Below are positions 13,575-24,516 of a stretch of 60,289 nt of DNA, piece after piece. A program made the translations under genes and the position numbers. Source of the DNA: Oehlia diaphana (lineage: Eukaryota > Glomeromycota > Glomeromycetes > Glomerales > Glomeraceae); the NCBI GenBank assembly GCA_003833135.1, contig QZLH01000028.1, positions 51,528 to 111,816 on the forward strand, in the 5' to 3' direction. Within the stretch, counting starts at the first letter, position 1. Each line of letters starts with the position of its first letter. The notes beneath the pieces are model-generated. The model did not search any database, was not told the DNA's origin, and worked only from the letters and a program-made list of their open reading frames with translations.

Positions 13575-14992
13575 TTATTCAACTTCATCAGCTTCTGGAT
13601 CAGTATCTTCATCACCAGAAACTTCAGCATTCTCTTTCTCTACACGTGCCATAAGCGCTGCAAGTTCAAGATCATCTGTTTCACTAACAGCTCTTGGCTT
13701 ATTAATAATCATAATTATTAGTTATTAAATTTTAAGGCCAATAATAAACAAAAAAAAAAGTCATCTTAATATAAACCTTCATTTTAACTGTTAATGTGCC
13801 CCCGGATTTTTCAATACCGTCTTGAACAGTTTCAATTGCTTTTCCTAATAATTCAATTCCCATATTTTTATCAAGTGCATTGGTAATCATGACATACAGC
13901 GGAGGAGCTACTAGTTTAACCTAGAAAGCAAAGTTAAGATAAATAAGAGGATATAATTGATGATACCTTTGAAATTTTACCTTAATTTGGATATCCCCTG
14001 TTTCACATGCTTCTCCAGCTTTAAGTGCAGACTTAATAGCATCGATACCATCATAACCAAAGCAAGTAACTTCGATATCTGTTCATAGAAAAAAACTGTT
14101 AGAGACTCTACTGATAAGAAGAATACGTTAAAAAAAAAAAAAATACAAACCAGCTCGAATTTTAATAGGTTGGGGTGTCAATCGCCTTTTTATATTATTT
14201 AACAATTCTTCACTGATTTCAGGAGTTATCTCGAGACCTTCAAAAACTTTTTCAGGCTCTCTTAACGAATAAAATAAATTAATATAATATAGTCTAATCA
14301 ATTTGTACTTATAATAACAATATAATAACTTACGTGATTGCCAGTTTGAATGCTTCGTATGCATGACCGTATTTTTTGTATAATGGCCATCCAATCTTTT
14401 GATAAAGATCTTCAAGTACAAGGTTTTGCTTTTCGGCAACATGTCGCATTATACTGTGAACCTGTCAATAATGGTGATTAGTTAATTACTTTAAAATAGA
14501 ATAAGAAAATTATAAAACGATACGAAACTGCTTTAGACTTGTTAAATTTCTCTTCAGCTTTGGCAACATCTTCCGGAGAAACTCGACGTTTAGATAAATC
14601 AATATAACCTAATCAAGAGATATTTATTAATCAAGGTATTTAATAAATAAAATAAAATTAAATGATTAGGATAAGTTTACCTTTATCTTTATCCACCCTC
14701 AATACTACTACAACTTCATTTCTGCCAACCCGAATAAGTTTTTGAATACTACGAATACGCCTTCTAGACAATTCGGATAATAGTATCATACCTTCAATAT
14801 TATCGTATTCTAGCTAAATAATAAAAATTAGTTAATTAATTGAGAATAATACAAAAAATTACAAGAATACAATACCAGCTTGACATAAGCTCCCATTTCC
14901 GCGATTTGGCGAACATTGACCATAACCAGATCTTCTTTCTCAGGGAACCTTTCCTCATACATGCGGCATTGAAATTGCTGTGGATTTGACAT
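13575..14992 (-). CDS. Eukaryotic translation initiation factor 2 subunit alpha
   Basis: Alpha subunit of eIF2, which delivers initiator Met-tRNA to the 40S ribosome. Phosphorylation of one serine by stress kinases such as Gcn2 shuts down general translation. Eight exons on the minus strand: 14992-14876, 14813-14681, 14608-14529, 14461-14334, 14260-14151, 14078-13981, 13920-13777, 13697-13575. They give 310 residues, the usual length. The N-terminal S1 domain contains [18 protein letters not shown]. The regulatory serine of the SELSRRR motif is residue 55 counting the initiator Met (Ser51 in conventional numbering). The helical domain ([20 protein letters not shown]) and the alpha/beta C-terminal domain ([20 protein letters not shown]) follow. 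The C terminus is acidic, ending [10 protein letters not shown]. Start chosen at [14 protein letters not shown], where the family begins. Confidence 0.97.
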
Positions 14993-16426
14993 TGTGATTA
15001 AAAGCTAGATCAAAGGTTACTGATACAGTCAGGTTAATTTTTAATCAAAAAAAATTTTTTGGATGACTCATAATTGTCAAACTGATAACCTGACCCATCG
15101 GTTACACAACCGATCTCCGACTTTGACCGTAACGTCGAGTCGTCGAACGTTATAAACAATTGATCGCTGTGGAAATATTCAATAAAATTATAATAATTGT
15201 AGGGTATCTTCCTGATTTTCCTGATGATTATGCCCACTTTTTTTGCAAACCACATTCCTAAAAATTAGAATTTTTACTTTCAAAAAAGCAAAGCATTTTT
15301 TTTTCAAACTTCTTAATATGACTTTCACTTTGTATTTTGAAATTTTCACTGCTTTCAGGTAGCCGATTATGTTATTTAGTATAAAATAACCTAGATATGA
15401 CTTAAATAATCTAAATATAACTAAATAATCTAATTAAATAATTAAATAACTTTTAAAATGTGGTAATTTTTTATACCTTTTTATTTTTCCTACTATATTC
15501 CTTGCCTTTGAAATCACTTTTTTCCTATTTATTATTTGTGATCATGTGGTTAAATAACCTAAATATAATTATAACCAAATAACTTGAATGCACCTATTTT
15601 TTTATGTGCTGTGTATTGATATTATAATTTGCACTGGTAAAGGTTTATGGTTGTTCAATTGCTAAATAGATATTTGCTTATTGGTAATAGTCTATAGCTA
15701 TTAGAACTTCAGATTATTGAATATCTGTTAACTTTTCTTTATTACATTTCCTTTTATTTCTAAGCAGTTAGGCATTTATTAGCACCTTTTATTTCACTTT
15801 TCATTGCAAAAAAATATTGTATTAAGTGGTATAGTAATTTGATATAAATTGTATTTAAATTTGACCAGTACTCTTCAATCTTTAAGGTAAGATTTGAAAA
15901 ATCCAGCTTAATACTATAGTAGTAATCTAACAGTATTCTAATAGTAGTATCTTAAACTACTATAAAACTGACAGGAAGCCAAAAAAGATCTATTAATTCA
16001 CTAGTTTTAGGTTAACTTAAATGTCAAGTTATTGTGTTCTAAAAATCTAGTTAAATTTATAGAATAATATTGGCTAAAATCAATTAAAATTTACTATATC
16101 TTATTGCATTAATCATATGATTCAATTTCTTGCCAGTTCAAAGCATTTTCTTATTACTTTTAAATAACTTTTGAATAACTTTCAAGAGTCTAGTGGTCAC
16201 TTAGTTAGAGAATTAGAGGTATGATAGGCATTACTATAACTGGTTTATTGATTACAAGTATATCTTATAATTTTTTTGGCCAAATTTATAGGAATATCAT
16301 AAAAATATATTTGTATAATACTTTTGTTTTTTTAAGTTGATTAATTATATTTTCTGCTATCTATTCCTATATTCAGTTTCTATTATTTTTATGAAAAATA
16401 AAATCTCTAAAAAAATTTCTATGCTA
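14993..16426. other. Upstream of eIF2-alpha, no other gene seen
   Basis: A 73-codon minus-strand frame at 15034-15255 has no recognisable content. The remainder is AT-rich with only short frames. The promoter of the eIF2-alpha gene should lie in the first few hundred bases. Confidence 0.4.
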
Positions 16427-16639
16427 GGTGATACAAAGTAATAAAAATAATTTTTATATTCCAGCTGGGTCAGTTTCTGTTATGTTAAAAAAAAATTTTT
16501 TATATTATACCAGATGAGAATTTTTTAAAAATTGAAATTAATTTCATATAAAATTTTCAAAAAAAATTAAAAGTCAGGTTGCTGGGTTATTGATAAAATT
16601 TTTATATTATAAAAATCATTTTTACCACTTTGTGTTGCC
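16427..16639. mobile_element. MITE, 213 bp, TA target duplication
   Basis: The left end GGTGATACAAAGTAATAAAA is matched by the reverse complement of the right end, GGCAACACAAAGTGGTAAAA. The similarity runs on for about 32 bases with six differences, all transitions. The element is flanked by TA on both sides (16425-16426 and 16640-16641), as expected for Tc1/mariner-type insertion. It has no coding capacity, so it would depend on a transposase encoded elsewhere. Confidence 0.65.
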
Positions 16640-16920
16640 TAATATAATATGATAAATATATGATATATATATGATATATCATATAAAAAAGTAAAAAAAG
16701 ATATAAAACTTCAATAAAACTAATATTTTTTTTATTTATAAAAAAAACATATAGTAAGTTTCATAATGATTTTTGTTGTGAAAAGATTTTTTATTATTCT
16801 TTTTATAAGAATGTTATATTAAAATTTCTTTTTTTTTTTATAAGTATTTTTTAAATTTAAATATTAGTTAGATTTTAAATTTCATTTTAAAAGAAATATT
16901 GATTAATATTTTTTTATTTA

Positions 16921-17980
16921 CCGTATTCCTCCAAAAATAAGCAACATATTTTTGTTATAGCGTTGCTTATTTTCAGGTAGTTCAATTTTTTTTAAAAATG
17001 TATAGTTAAAAATTTAAATTTCGTATTAATAAAAATTAAATATGTTGATTTAACATGATTCATGTGATTGCTGATCGTTTAACATGACTCTCATGGTCAC
17101 TAATCATCTAACATGAAGATGATTAATTGTTTAATTTGATTATAGTTAATATTTTTACATTTAACGTAATGTGTATGTACGATNNNNNNNNNNNNNNNNN
17201 NNNNNNNNNNNNNNNNNNNNNNNNNNNNNNNNNNNNNNNNNNNNNNNNNNNNNNNNNNNNNNNNNNNNNNNNNNNNNNNNNNNNNNNNNNNNNNNNNNNN
17301 NNNNNNNNNNNNNNNNNNNNNNNNNNNNNNNNNNNNNNNNNNNNNNNNNNNNNNNNNNNNNNNNNNNNNNNNNNNNNNNNNNNNNNNNNNNNNNNNNNNN
17401 NNNNNNNNNNNNNNNNNNNNNNNNNNNNNNNNNNNNNNNNNNNNNNNNNNNNNNNNNNNNNNNNNNNNNNNNNNNNNNNNNNNNNNNNNNNNNNNNNNNN
17501 NNNNNNNNNNNNNNNNNNNNNNNNNNNNNNNNNNNNNNNNNNNNNNNNNNNNNNNNNNNNNNNNNNNNNNNNNNNNNNNNNNNNNNNNNNNNNNNNNNNN
17601 NNNNNNNNNNNNNNNNNNNNNNNNNNNNNNNNNNNNNNNNNNNNNNNNNNNNNNNNNNNNNNNNNNNNNNNNNNNNNNNNNNNNNNNNNNNNNNNNNNNN
17701 NNNNNNNNNNNNNNNNNNNNNNNNNNNNNNNNNNNNNNNNNNNNNNNNNNNNNNNNNNNNNNNNNNNNNNNNNNNNNNNNNNNNNNNNNATAATTCATTA
17801 ATAAAAATATGTTTTCTGTGGCTATTTGAACATATATTTATTATTTAAGATCTTTTTATTATATTACATTAAATTTTAACACAATACTAGTTAATATTCA
17901 AGGTTGTTGCTTATTTTCGGGTATTAAATATTTTAGGAGTTGCTTATTTTCAGGGGTTGCTTATTTTCAGATGAATATGG
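16921..17980. mobile_element. Inverted-repeat DNA transposon with assembly gap inside
   Basis: The left terminus CCGTATTCCTCCAAAAATAA is mirrored by the right terminus, whose reverse complement is CCATATTCATCTGAAAATAA. Both continue into GCAAC, and both are flanked by TA (16919-16920 and 17981-17982). The motif GTTGCTTATTTTC recurs beneath the ends near 16962, 17906, 17938 and 17956, giving subterminal repeats. Three diverged copies of an AACATGA-type unit (about 29 bp) lie near 17053-17130. 606 of the 1060 bp are unsequenced, so a transposase cannot be excluded. Tc1/mariner- or pogo-like by target site, with family unassigned. Confidence 0.65.
17184..17789. other. Assembly gap (Ns)
   Basis: 606 undetermined bases. 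Any open frame reported across it is an artefact. Confidence 0.99.
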
Positions 17981-18039
17981 TATTTTTATAGGTTCTAATA
18001 TATAAGTTTTGTAACAAATTTTTTGTTATAAAATTAATA

Positions 18040-19520
18040 TTTTTTATTATTTTTATAAAAGAATATTTCTATATTCTTTATTTTTATTATAAGAATACTA
18101 AATTTTTTTGGATAAAGTAAATTTGAAAATATAAGGAATAGAAAGAGAAATATTTTTTAATATTAAAGAAATGTACTAACATTTCTTTTTTTATTTTTTA
18201 TAGGTTGCTAAGTTTTTTTGAATAACTCAGATTTAAAAGAAAAGAGATTTCAAAAGTAGTTATCTTCAAATTATATTATATTTTATTTTTTTGTTTAATG
18301 AAATATTTACTACATTTTGTTTATTTTTTATTTATAGATCTGTGAATTTCTGGGTAGAATTTTAAAGTAAACTTCAAAATTACAGTTTTTTTTATTTTTT
18401 AAATAAAATGTTAGTTAATATTTTTATTTTTTTCATTTATAAATTTTTATGGCTTTTTGATTATCTATTTGAATAGAATTTTGAAAGGAAATTTTAAAAT
18501 TCTTTTAGTTTATTGTACTCAGCTTAACAAAGTATTAATGCTTTATATTTCAGTTTTTTTGTAAATTCATAATATTGTAAATACTGCTTATACAGAATTT
18601 TGAAAGTAAATTTTAAAATTTTATATTTTTTATTTTAATTTTTTTATTATTTAATAAAATATTAGCTAATATTTCAGTTTTTTTCTTTATAAGTTTTCAG
18701 CTTTTTAAAAAGATATTTCTTCAAAATTCTATTATTTTTATAGATTTTTAGCTTTCTAAAAAAAATTTTAAAGGTATCTCTTTAAAATTCTTTTATTTTT
18801 TTTATTTAGCAATATGTTTACTACCATTTCACCTTTTCTTTTATAGAATTATATTTGTAATTTGAATTATACTTTTATATCTTGCTACAGTTAATTTTGC
18901 TATTATTATTTTATATATTTTTATTATCTTACTCCATATCTTTGCAATCCATTTTTTCATTTCTTTTTGTAAAGTAAAAACTTTAAAGATTATTTATAAT
19001 CATGATATTTTAGATATTTTTTAAACAAAATTTCAAAGGTAAATTTCAAAATTCTGTATTTTTTTATTTAAATTATTTTTATTATTTAACAAAACATTAG
19101 CTAATATTTCAGTTTTTTTTATTTATAGATTTTCAATTTTCTGAAAAAAATTTTAAAGGTATTTAACTTCAAAATTTTTTTATTTTTTATTTTATTTTAG
19201 CAAAATATTACTAACATTTTAACTTTTTTTTTTTCTTTAAGGTTTTGATTTTTCAAATAAAATTTTAAAGGTAAAATTTTAAAATTTTTTTTTTTTTTAT
19301 TTAGCAAATATTACTAACTAATATTTTTTTTTTATTTTTAGATTTTAGTTCTTATATTAAATATTTTTTTTTAATAAATCTTATTAACATTTTATTTTTA
19401 TTTCTTTTAAGTTTTATGCAGTTTAGCTAAGAAATTTCAAAGGTATTTACCTTTGATATTATTTTATTTTTAATTTTTCTTTAATAAAATATTACTAATA
19501 TTTCAATTTTTTTCATTTGT
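18040..19520. repeat. Degenerate tandem repeat, unit roughly 110-150 bp
   Basis: A block made of TTTTTATTTATAGATTTTCAG, a variant of AAAATTTTAAAGGTAAATTT, CAAAATTCTTTATTTTT and TAGCAAAATATTACTAATAT recurs about nine times. The AAAGGTA/AAAGTAA core is visible near 18365, 18483, 18602, 18770, 19035, 19157, 19268 and 19438. Unit length drifts. There is no coding potential. Confidence 0.6.
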
Positions 19521-20632
19521 GAATGTGTAATTTGCTAGTTGTCTATTAGAATTAAACTAACTGAAATAATATCCTAAACTATTAACCATATTAATGAAAA
19601 ATAAAAGTAATTTTAACTATTAATACATTTGTTAAAATAGTGCAAAATAATATAATAAATTATTATTTTTAATTTGTAAATACTTTTAATAAATAAATTA
19701 ATTAATATTAGTTAATGTTAAACAATAATAATTAAAATAGTATGAAAAATTTTGCAGATGTTTGTCCAGAATAAATGCGAAGAACTATATATGTCTACAT
19801 ACTATGAAAATGATTGATCATGTATTCTAAAATTTTAAGATGTTAACTGATAATCAGTAAAAAATTGCGATCACGTGAGTTTCTTTGTTTAGAAATTTTA
19901 AGATGTTATGCTACTAATTAGCAGAAAATTACCAGAATTCTAGGGCATTATGCTTCTAATTAGTAGACTATTCTTGATATATATTAACCTCGCTCTGGAC
20001 TTATAACGGTTCCTGTTTTCTAGTTGTAATTTTTTTCTGTACAATATTGTAGTAAAGTTGCAAAACTATACAGATCTCTATTCTGCAAATCTGTGCAGAT
20101 TTTTACCCTAAAAAATTTGCTTGTCAAAGTTCACAGAATTTTATTTTCTTAAAATTTTATACAGTTTTTATTAGATTTTTTATCCAAAAACTGCTAATAG
20201 AATTACAGATCTATGCAGATTTACATTTAAAAAAATTTTCTAATGTACTATATATTTCATACTATCAAATTTTCTGATAAATTACTTATTATGATTATAT
20301 TTAATAATGGTACAAGCATCTTATAAACATATAATTTTTTATTTATCAATTTTCTCTTCTTTATATATATTTTATATTTAGTGAATTCCAAACTTTAATT
20401 AATATTATGAAACTGAATAGCATTTAAAAATGCAAATTCAGTATCTCCATTATTCTGAATAATATACTTATAATATTAATCAAGCTATTTAGCCAAATGG
20501 TAAGTGTCTTTTTACCTTATATTTTAATAACTATGTATTCAGATCTATTATGAAAATGTGTTAAAAGAAATATATGATATATAATGCTTAATGCTATTAA
20601 AGATTGAAGTATCTGATATTCATTCTGCTTAA
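19521..20632. other. AT-rich intergenic, no gene seen
   Basis: Contains repeated CAGATCTATGCAGATTTACA-like phrases near 20070-20230 and AAATTTTAAGATGTTA phrases near 19830-19910, probably old transposon scraps. No gene supported. Confidence 0.4.
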
Positions 20633-21058
20633 ATATATAAAAAAATTACTGTATATCATAAATTTTTAACTGAATATCTTGGCTCTTTTTTATTAATCTG
20701 CAAGCTTGAATTATTAAAAATACAAGAACATTTGAATGGAATAGAACTTGATATATTTTATCTACAGTATGGCTTTGCAATCAAAGTACAAAAATTCTTT
20801 CATAAGGGTAATTCTAATAATTTTATCAAATAGCAAATGCAAGACCAACTCAAGAGAGAACTATGCGAAGAAAACCAAATTGCATTAAGGTATGTTTAGT
20901 ATTATGAAGACCCATATATAGTTATTCCAGAGCATCTTCAAGAAGTCTTTCTATTATTTTTGTCTATTGGTGGGATTTTTGCATCAAATAATTGGATGTA
21001 CAATCTAGTTATTGCCAAACTGGGAGTGCACCAAGAAAAATCACGTGTTCTGAAATGA
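20633..21058 (+). pseudogene. Unrecognised coding remnant with two TAG stops
   Basis: One frame runs 142 codons from 20633 to a terminal TGA at 21056-21058, broken only by TAG at 20831-20833 and 20897-20899. The translation has normal composition, with pieces such as LELLKIQEHLNGIELDIFYL, MQDQLKRELCEENQIALR and IPEHLQEVFLLFLSIGGIFA. Both stops are one transition away from CAG. No family recognised. The alternative, that short introns remove the stops, is weak because the available GT..AG intervals are too short. Confidence 0.45.
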
Positions 21059-22080
21059 AACACCGATCACTTTTGTTAAAAAAAAATCTCATAATACATA
21101 TAGATGTCTGTATAATGCACTAAATAGCAAAGTGATGAAATGTTGATATAACTTTTTTTATTGATCCGATGTAAAATGCCCTGCCAATATTACAAATCAT
21201 AAAGCATAAAAAAAAATGTATAGAAAAAAAAAAAAAATTTTGCATATCAATAATTGCATTTTTATTATCAGAGATTCTATTCGCATCCTCACATCACATC
21301 CGCACACAAAATATACAAGACTGTGTGAGTAAACTAATAAATTTTTTGATACACGAGCTAAATAATACAAGATTTTTTTTTTGCAAATTGCTTAGTAAAC
21401 AAAAAAAAAAAATTAGTTTCACTTGATTTTTTTTGCTTATATTTGCGAAGACAGATAAGTGACCGGGACATCGATCTTGGAATATATCTTTGACCGCATC
21501 ACAAAGATCTGATCATCAGATTTACCCGCGCAAATCGTTAATTAAGTGCTAGGACTTTCCGGAAAAATAAACTTGCAGTATACACTGCGGATGTTACATG
21601 TGTAAATAAAGTGATGTCGGGACAAGTTCAGGAATCGCATTCACATCGCTTATGTATAACTTCATTTTAAATTTGTGTAACCTTGAAGAGATTTACCACC
21701 ATATCAATTTCGGGTGGTAATATTAGGCGTGCAGAAGATACCAAATTGGTAAAAAAAGCGCGTGAGTTTAATAATACTACATAAATTATCTAATTAATTT
21801 TTCGTTAAAAACAGATGTAGTGTAGTAGATAATCGTTTTGAAAAGAGTATAAAAAAATAAAGAGTAAAAAAATATTACAACGTAACATCATTGATTATAT
21901 TGATACATGAAATTCGGGCAGGTTGTCAAGTTGTCAATCAGGCACAAATATTGTTAGTCACATCAGTTCTTGAAGTTCTTGAGGAATAATTTAACCGTGG
22001 TCACGATTAATGATCAGTAGCCCCGAAATGAGCGTATCGAGTGACTGATAGACCTATAAGTTGCCAGAGATGCTCCTCAG
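21059..22080. other. Intergenic with a short LRR-like scrap
   Basis: Mostly noncoding, slightly richer in GC than the flanks. A plus-strand frame at about 21697-21783 reads TISISGGNIRRAEDTKLVKK, possibly another piece of the LRR-type relic downstream. Nothing else supported. Confidence 0.35.
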
Positions 22081-22109
22081 TATATATCTCGATTTTTAGT
22101 GGTCCATGG

Positions 22110-22447
22110 TCTCAAAATGATGCATCAAATTATATCTATCATTAGATCATTTCGTAATGCTATTCATTCTTGTTCGAAGCTTCAACTATCCTTAGCTTTT
22201 GTAACATCACTGATGCACCTATTGAGGAAATGGCTCGCTCATGCCTCAATTTAAAATTTCTTGATTTGGAGGGTGTAATGATATTAATAAAAAAGCTGTA
22301 GATCGGCTCGATTCACTTGATCTAGAAATCCATATCAAGAATTTCGAGGGAAACAGCTGGTCTGATTTAGATTCTTCTGGAACAGAGTCTGAAACTGATT
22401 CGGATTTTATAACCGCATTTGAAGATTATATCAGACAGCAGATTTAA
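22110..22447 (+). pseudogene. Leucine-rich-repeat (RNI/F-box type) gene remnant
   Basis: The plus strand encodes pieces of a ribonuclease-inhibitor-like LRR protein in changing frames. RSFRNAIHSCSKLQ is followed, after a frame break, by CNITDAPIEEMARSC and LNLKFLDLEG. After a further break near 22271 comes a tail with DINKKAVDRLDSL, then the acidic SDLDSSGTESETDSDF, ending in TAA at 22445. The spacing of C-N-I-T-D and L-x-x-L-D-L matches the AMN1/F-box LRR families, which are greatly expanded in mycorrhizal fungi. At least two frameshifts and no start make it a pseudogene. A coding-like stretch at about 22484-22565 (HPIGLFLDEEGEEIVFLKRE) may be a further exon. Confidence 0.6.
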
Positions 22448-22767
22448 TGATTATAACAGAAATACAGCAAATTGTTTATTGTTTAGGATTAATGATCATC
22501 CAATCGGTCTATTTTTAGATGAAGAAGGTGAAGAAATAGTTTTTTTAAAGCGAGAAGTAAGTTAAATTTTATTTGAAGCTTTTTTTTTAACTATCTTCCA
22601 GTCTAAAGCCTGTGAGATATTGTTTAAGGAAATTAATTAAATATGTAAAGTTAAAGCCATTGTTGTAAGAGTACTTTAAAAAAAAATTTATTGAATTACA
22701 TTAAAAAGTATTGCAAATCACATACTTTTGAGGGAAAAAATTCATCCTGCTTTGGCGAATATCTAAC

Positions 22768-23565
22768 TTATTTCTTCTTGCTTACTTTTTTCTTGATTGT
22801 TTCATCCCCGACAAATATACCCTTCTGATTATATGGCTCAGGTGGTTTGTGTTTTCTTATATTTGCAGCAAATTGAAATACTCTTTGCTTATCAGTTCCA
22901 CTTAATATAACCTTCGTTGGACTAGGTGTAATACATTTAATGTCATCAGGAACATCCATTATAACAGGATGAGCATATCCAATTCTAAGAACAAGCTTAT
23001 CATCTTCCATGTTAGCCCTGTAACCTACTCCAGAAAATCTCACTAACACTCTATAACCTTCACTAACGCCAATAACACAATTATTAATTAATGCTCTTGT
23101 TGTTCCCCACATTTGTCTTTGCTGTTTTATAGTTTTATCCCTAACTTCTACGCTAAGTTTTTTATCCTGATCGCTATCGTCTACGAACACACTTTCGTCT
23201 GAAGATTTGTCCTTACTGGTGTTTTTATCATTTTTTTTCGAATCGTTAAAATTAAGTTTTACATAAGGTTTAATAGGTATAGAATGAGTACCTAAAGGCC
23301 CTGATATTGTTAATGTTGTAGAAAAAAGATCTGCTTGGATTTGTGTTTGAGTAATTGGAGTTGGATCATGTGTAATGGTAACTTCAGATGGATAAGTTAT
23401 TGGTTTACGTCCAATTTGCGAAGAGAGTGATTGAGTTGTGGACAGAAGCCTTGGAATGATTTGAGATTGAAAAAAATTATGTCTATAGTCATTTTTTACT
23501 GATAAAGATACGCATGTAATAAGTGTAGATTTTATATTATTTAAAGAAATTTTCAGAGTTAACAT
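22768..23565 (-). CDS. Mitochondrial large-subunit ribosomal protein uL6m
   Basis: Mitochondrial homologue of bacterial L6, a component of the mitoribosome large subunit (Mrpl6 in yeast). Single-exon frame of 265 residues. The first 60 residues are rich in Ser, Thr, Asn and basic residues with few acids, as expected for a matrix-targeting presequence. Both L6 repeats are present: WGTTRALINNCVIGVSEGY with GVGYRANMEDDKLVLRIGYA, and the C-terminal L6 signature PEPYNQKGIFVGDETIKKK followed by a basic tail. An insert of about 30 charged residues (around 108-138, DSKKNDKNTSKDKSSDES) interrupts the usual spacing before the WGTTRAL segment. It is divergent to the kelch gene, with 951 bp between start codons. 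Confidence 0.95.
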   Translation of the reverse strand: MLTLKISLNNIKSTLITCVSLSVKNDYRHNFFQSQIIPRLLSTTQSLSSQIGRKPITYPSEVTITHDPTPITQTQIQADLFSTTLTISGPLGTHSIPIKPYVKLNFNDSKKNDKNTSKDKSSDESVFVDDSDQDKKLSVEVRDKTIKQQRQMWGTTRALINNCVIGVSEGYRVLVRFSGVGYRANMEDDKLVLRIGYAHPVIMDVPDDIKCITPSPTKVILSGTDKQRVFQFAANIRKHKPPEPYNQKGIFVGDETIKKKVSKKK

Positions 23566-24516
23566 TTTAAAAGACCGAAGTAAAACATTATTTTATTGAT
23601 TATCAATGTAGAGAATCTACCAGTAGTCACGTTCCTTGACATAACACGTGCATTCCTTTTGTTAAATTTAGGTTCGGTATTTCCGTTTTTAATCTTATTT
23701 TAGAACACCTCATAGTGATTTTCATCAATATTCTAAGATATTCTAAATCTAATTTCCCTGCAATATTTATGAGATAATAAATTATTTATTTATAATTTAA
23801 ATTAATTAATTAATTAGAAATATTATAAGGTCTATAATTATTATATGCGAACTAATAAGATAAGAACAAAAAAAAAAAAAAAAAAATAATTTTTTTTCTT
23901 CTAATTGGTATCTACAATACTATTTGGATATTTGAATTGTTACAACAAAGTAAATAACTTTCAATGTCGAAAAGTGGAGCAAAGCAAAGCGATCAAAAAA
24001 CTTTAAGACAAATTAAGTTATTTTTTAACTCAATTCATCCATTATAAATAAATTTTACAAGACAATATTTTCTAATTTATTTTGTGACATCATATTTTAT
24101 AAAGAAAATTGGCAAATTTCCCAAAAAAGACATCTTTAAATAAAATTGTAGAAGTTCTAATTTTAAAAAAAATCTATTTGTTTGTTTGATTTCAAACATG
24201 CAGCTCCTTACATATAAAATATATAATATAATTTTGTGTACGTCTATCTTTTTTTTTTTTTATTAATGCGTAATGTGTTGAAGAACTTATTAAGTAAAGG
24301 CAGTTTTTCGTGTACCAATCCTAATCATCCCGAAGTATTGTAATACGCTTATTTCCAAAAATGTACATGAACCTTAATTAGTATAGAATTTGAAGTACAA
24401 GTAGGTATCATCATATTGTTATAGTAAGTTTAAATTTCATCCACGAACCCTTCGTGGTCAACCTATGCTCCAATCGTACCCGCTACGGTGAATACACCAT
24501 ACCTTTCCTTCCCGCA
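23566..24516. other. Intergenic between uL6m and the kelch gene
   Basis: AT-rich until about 24436, where composition changes abruptly to GC-rich and the kelch frame is already open. No separate gene seen. It may contain an upstream exon of the kelch gene that I could not identify. Confidence 0.4.

Noticed and set aside
17100..17848. Three 220-230 codon open frames on both strands
   Set aside because: They consist almost entirely of unsequenced bases and exist only because N has no stop codons.
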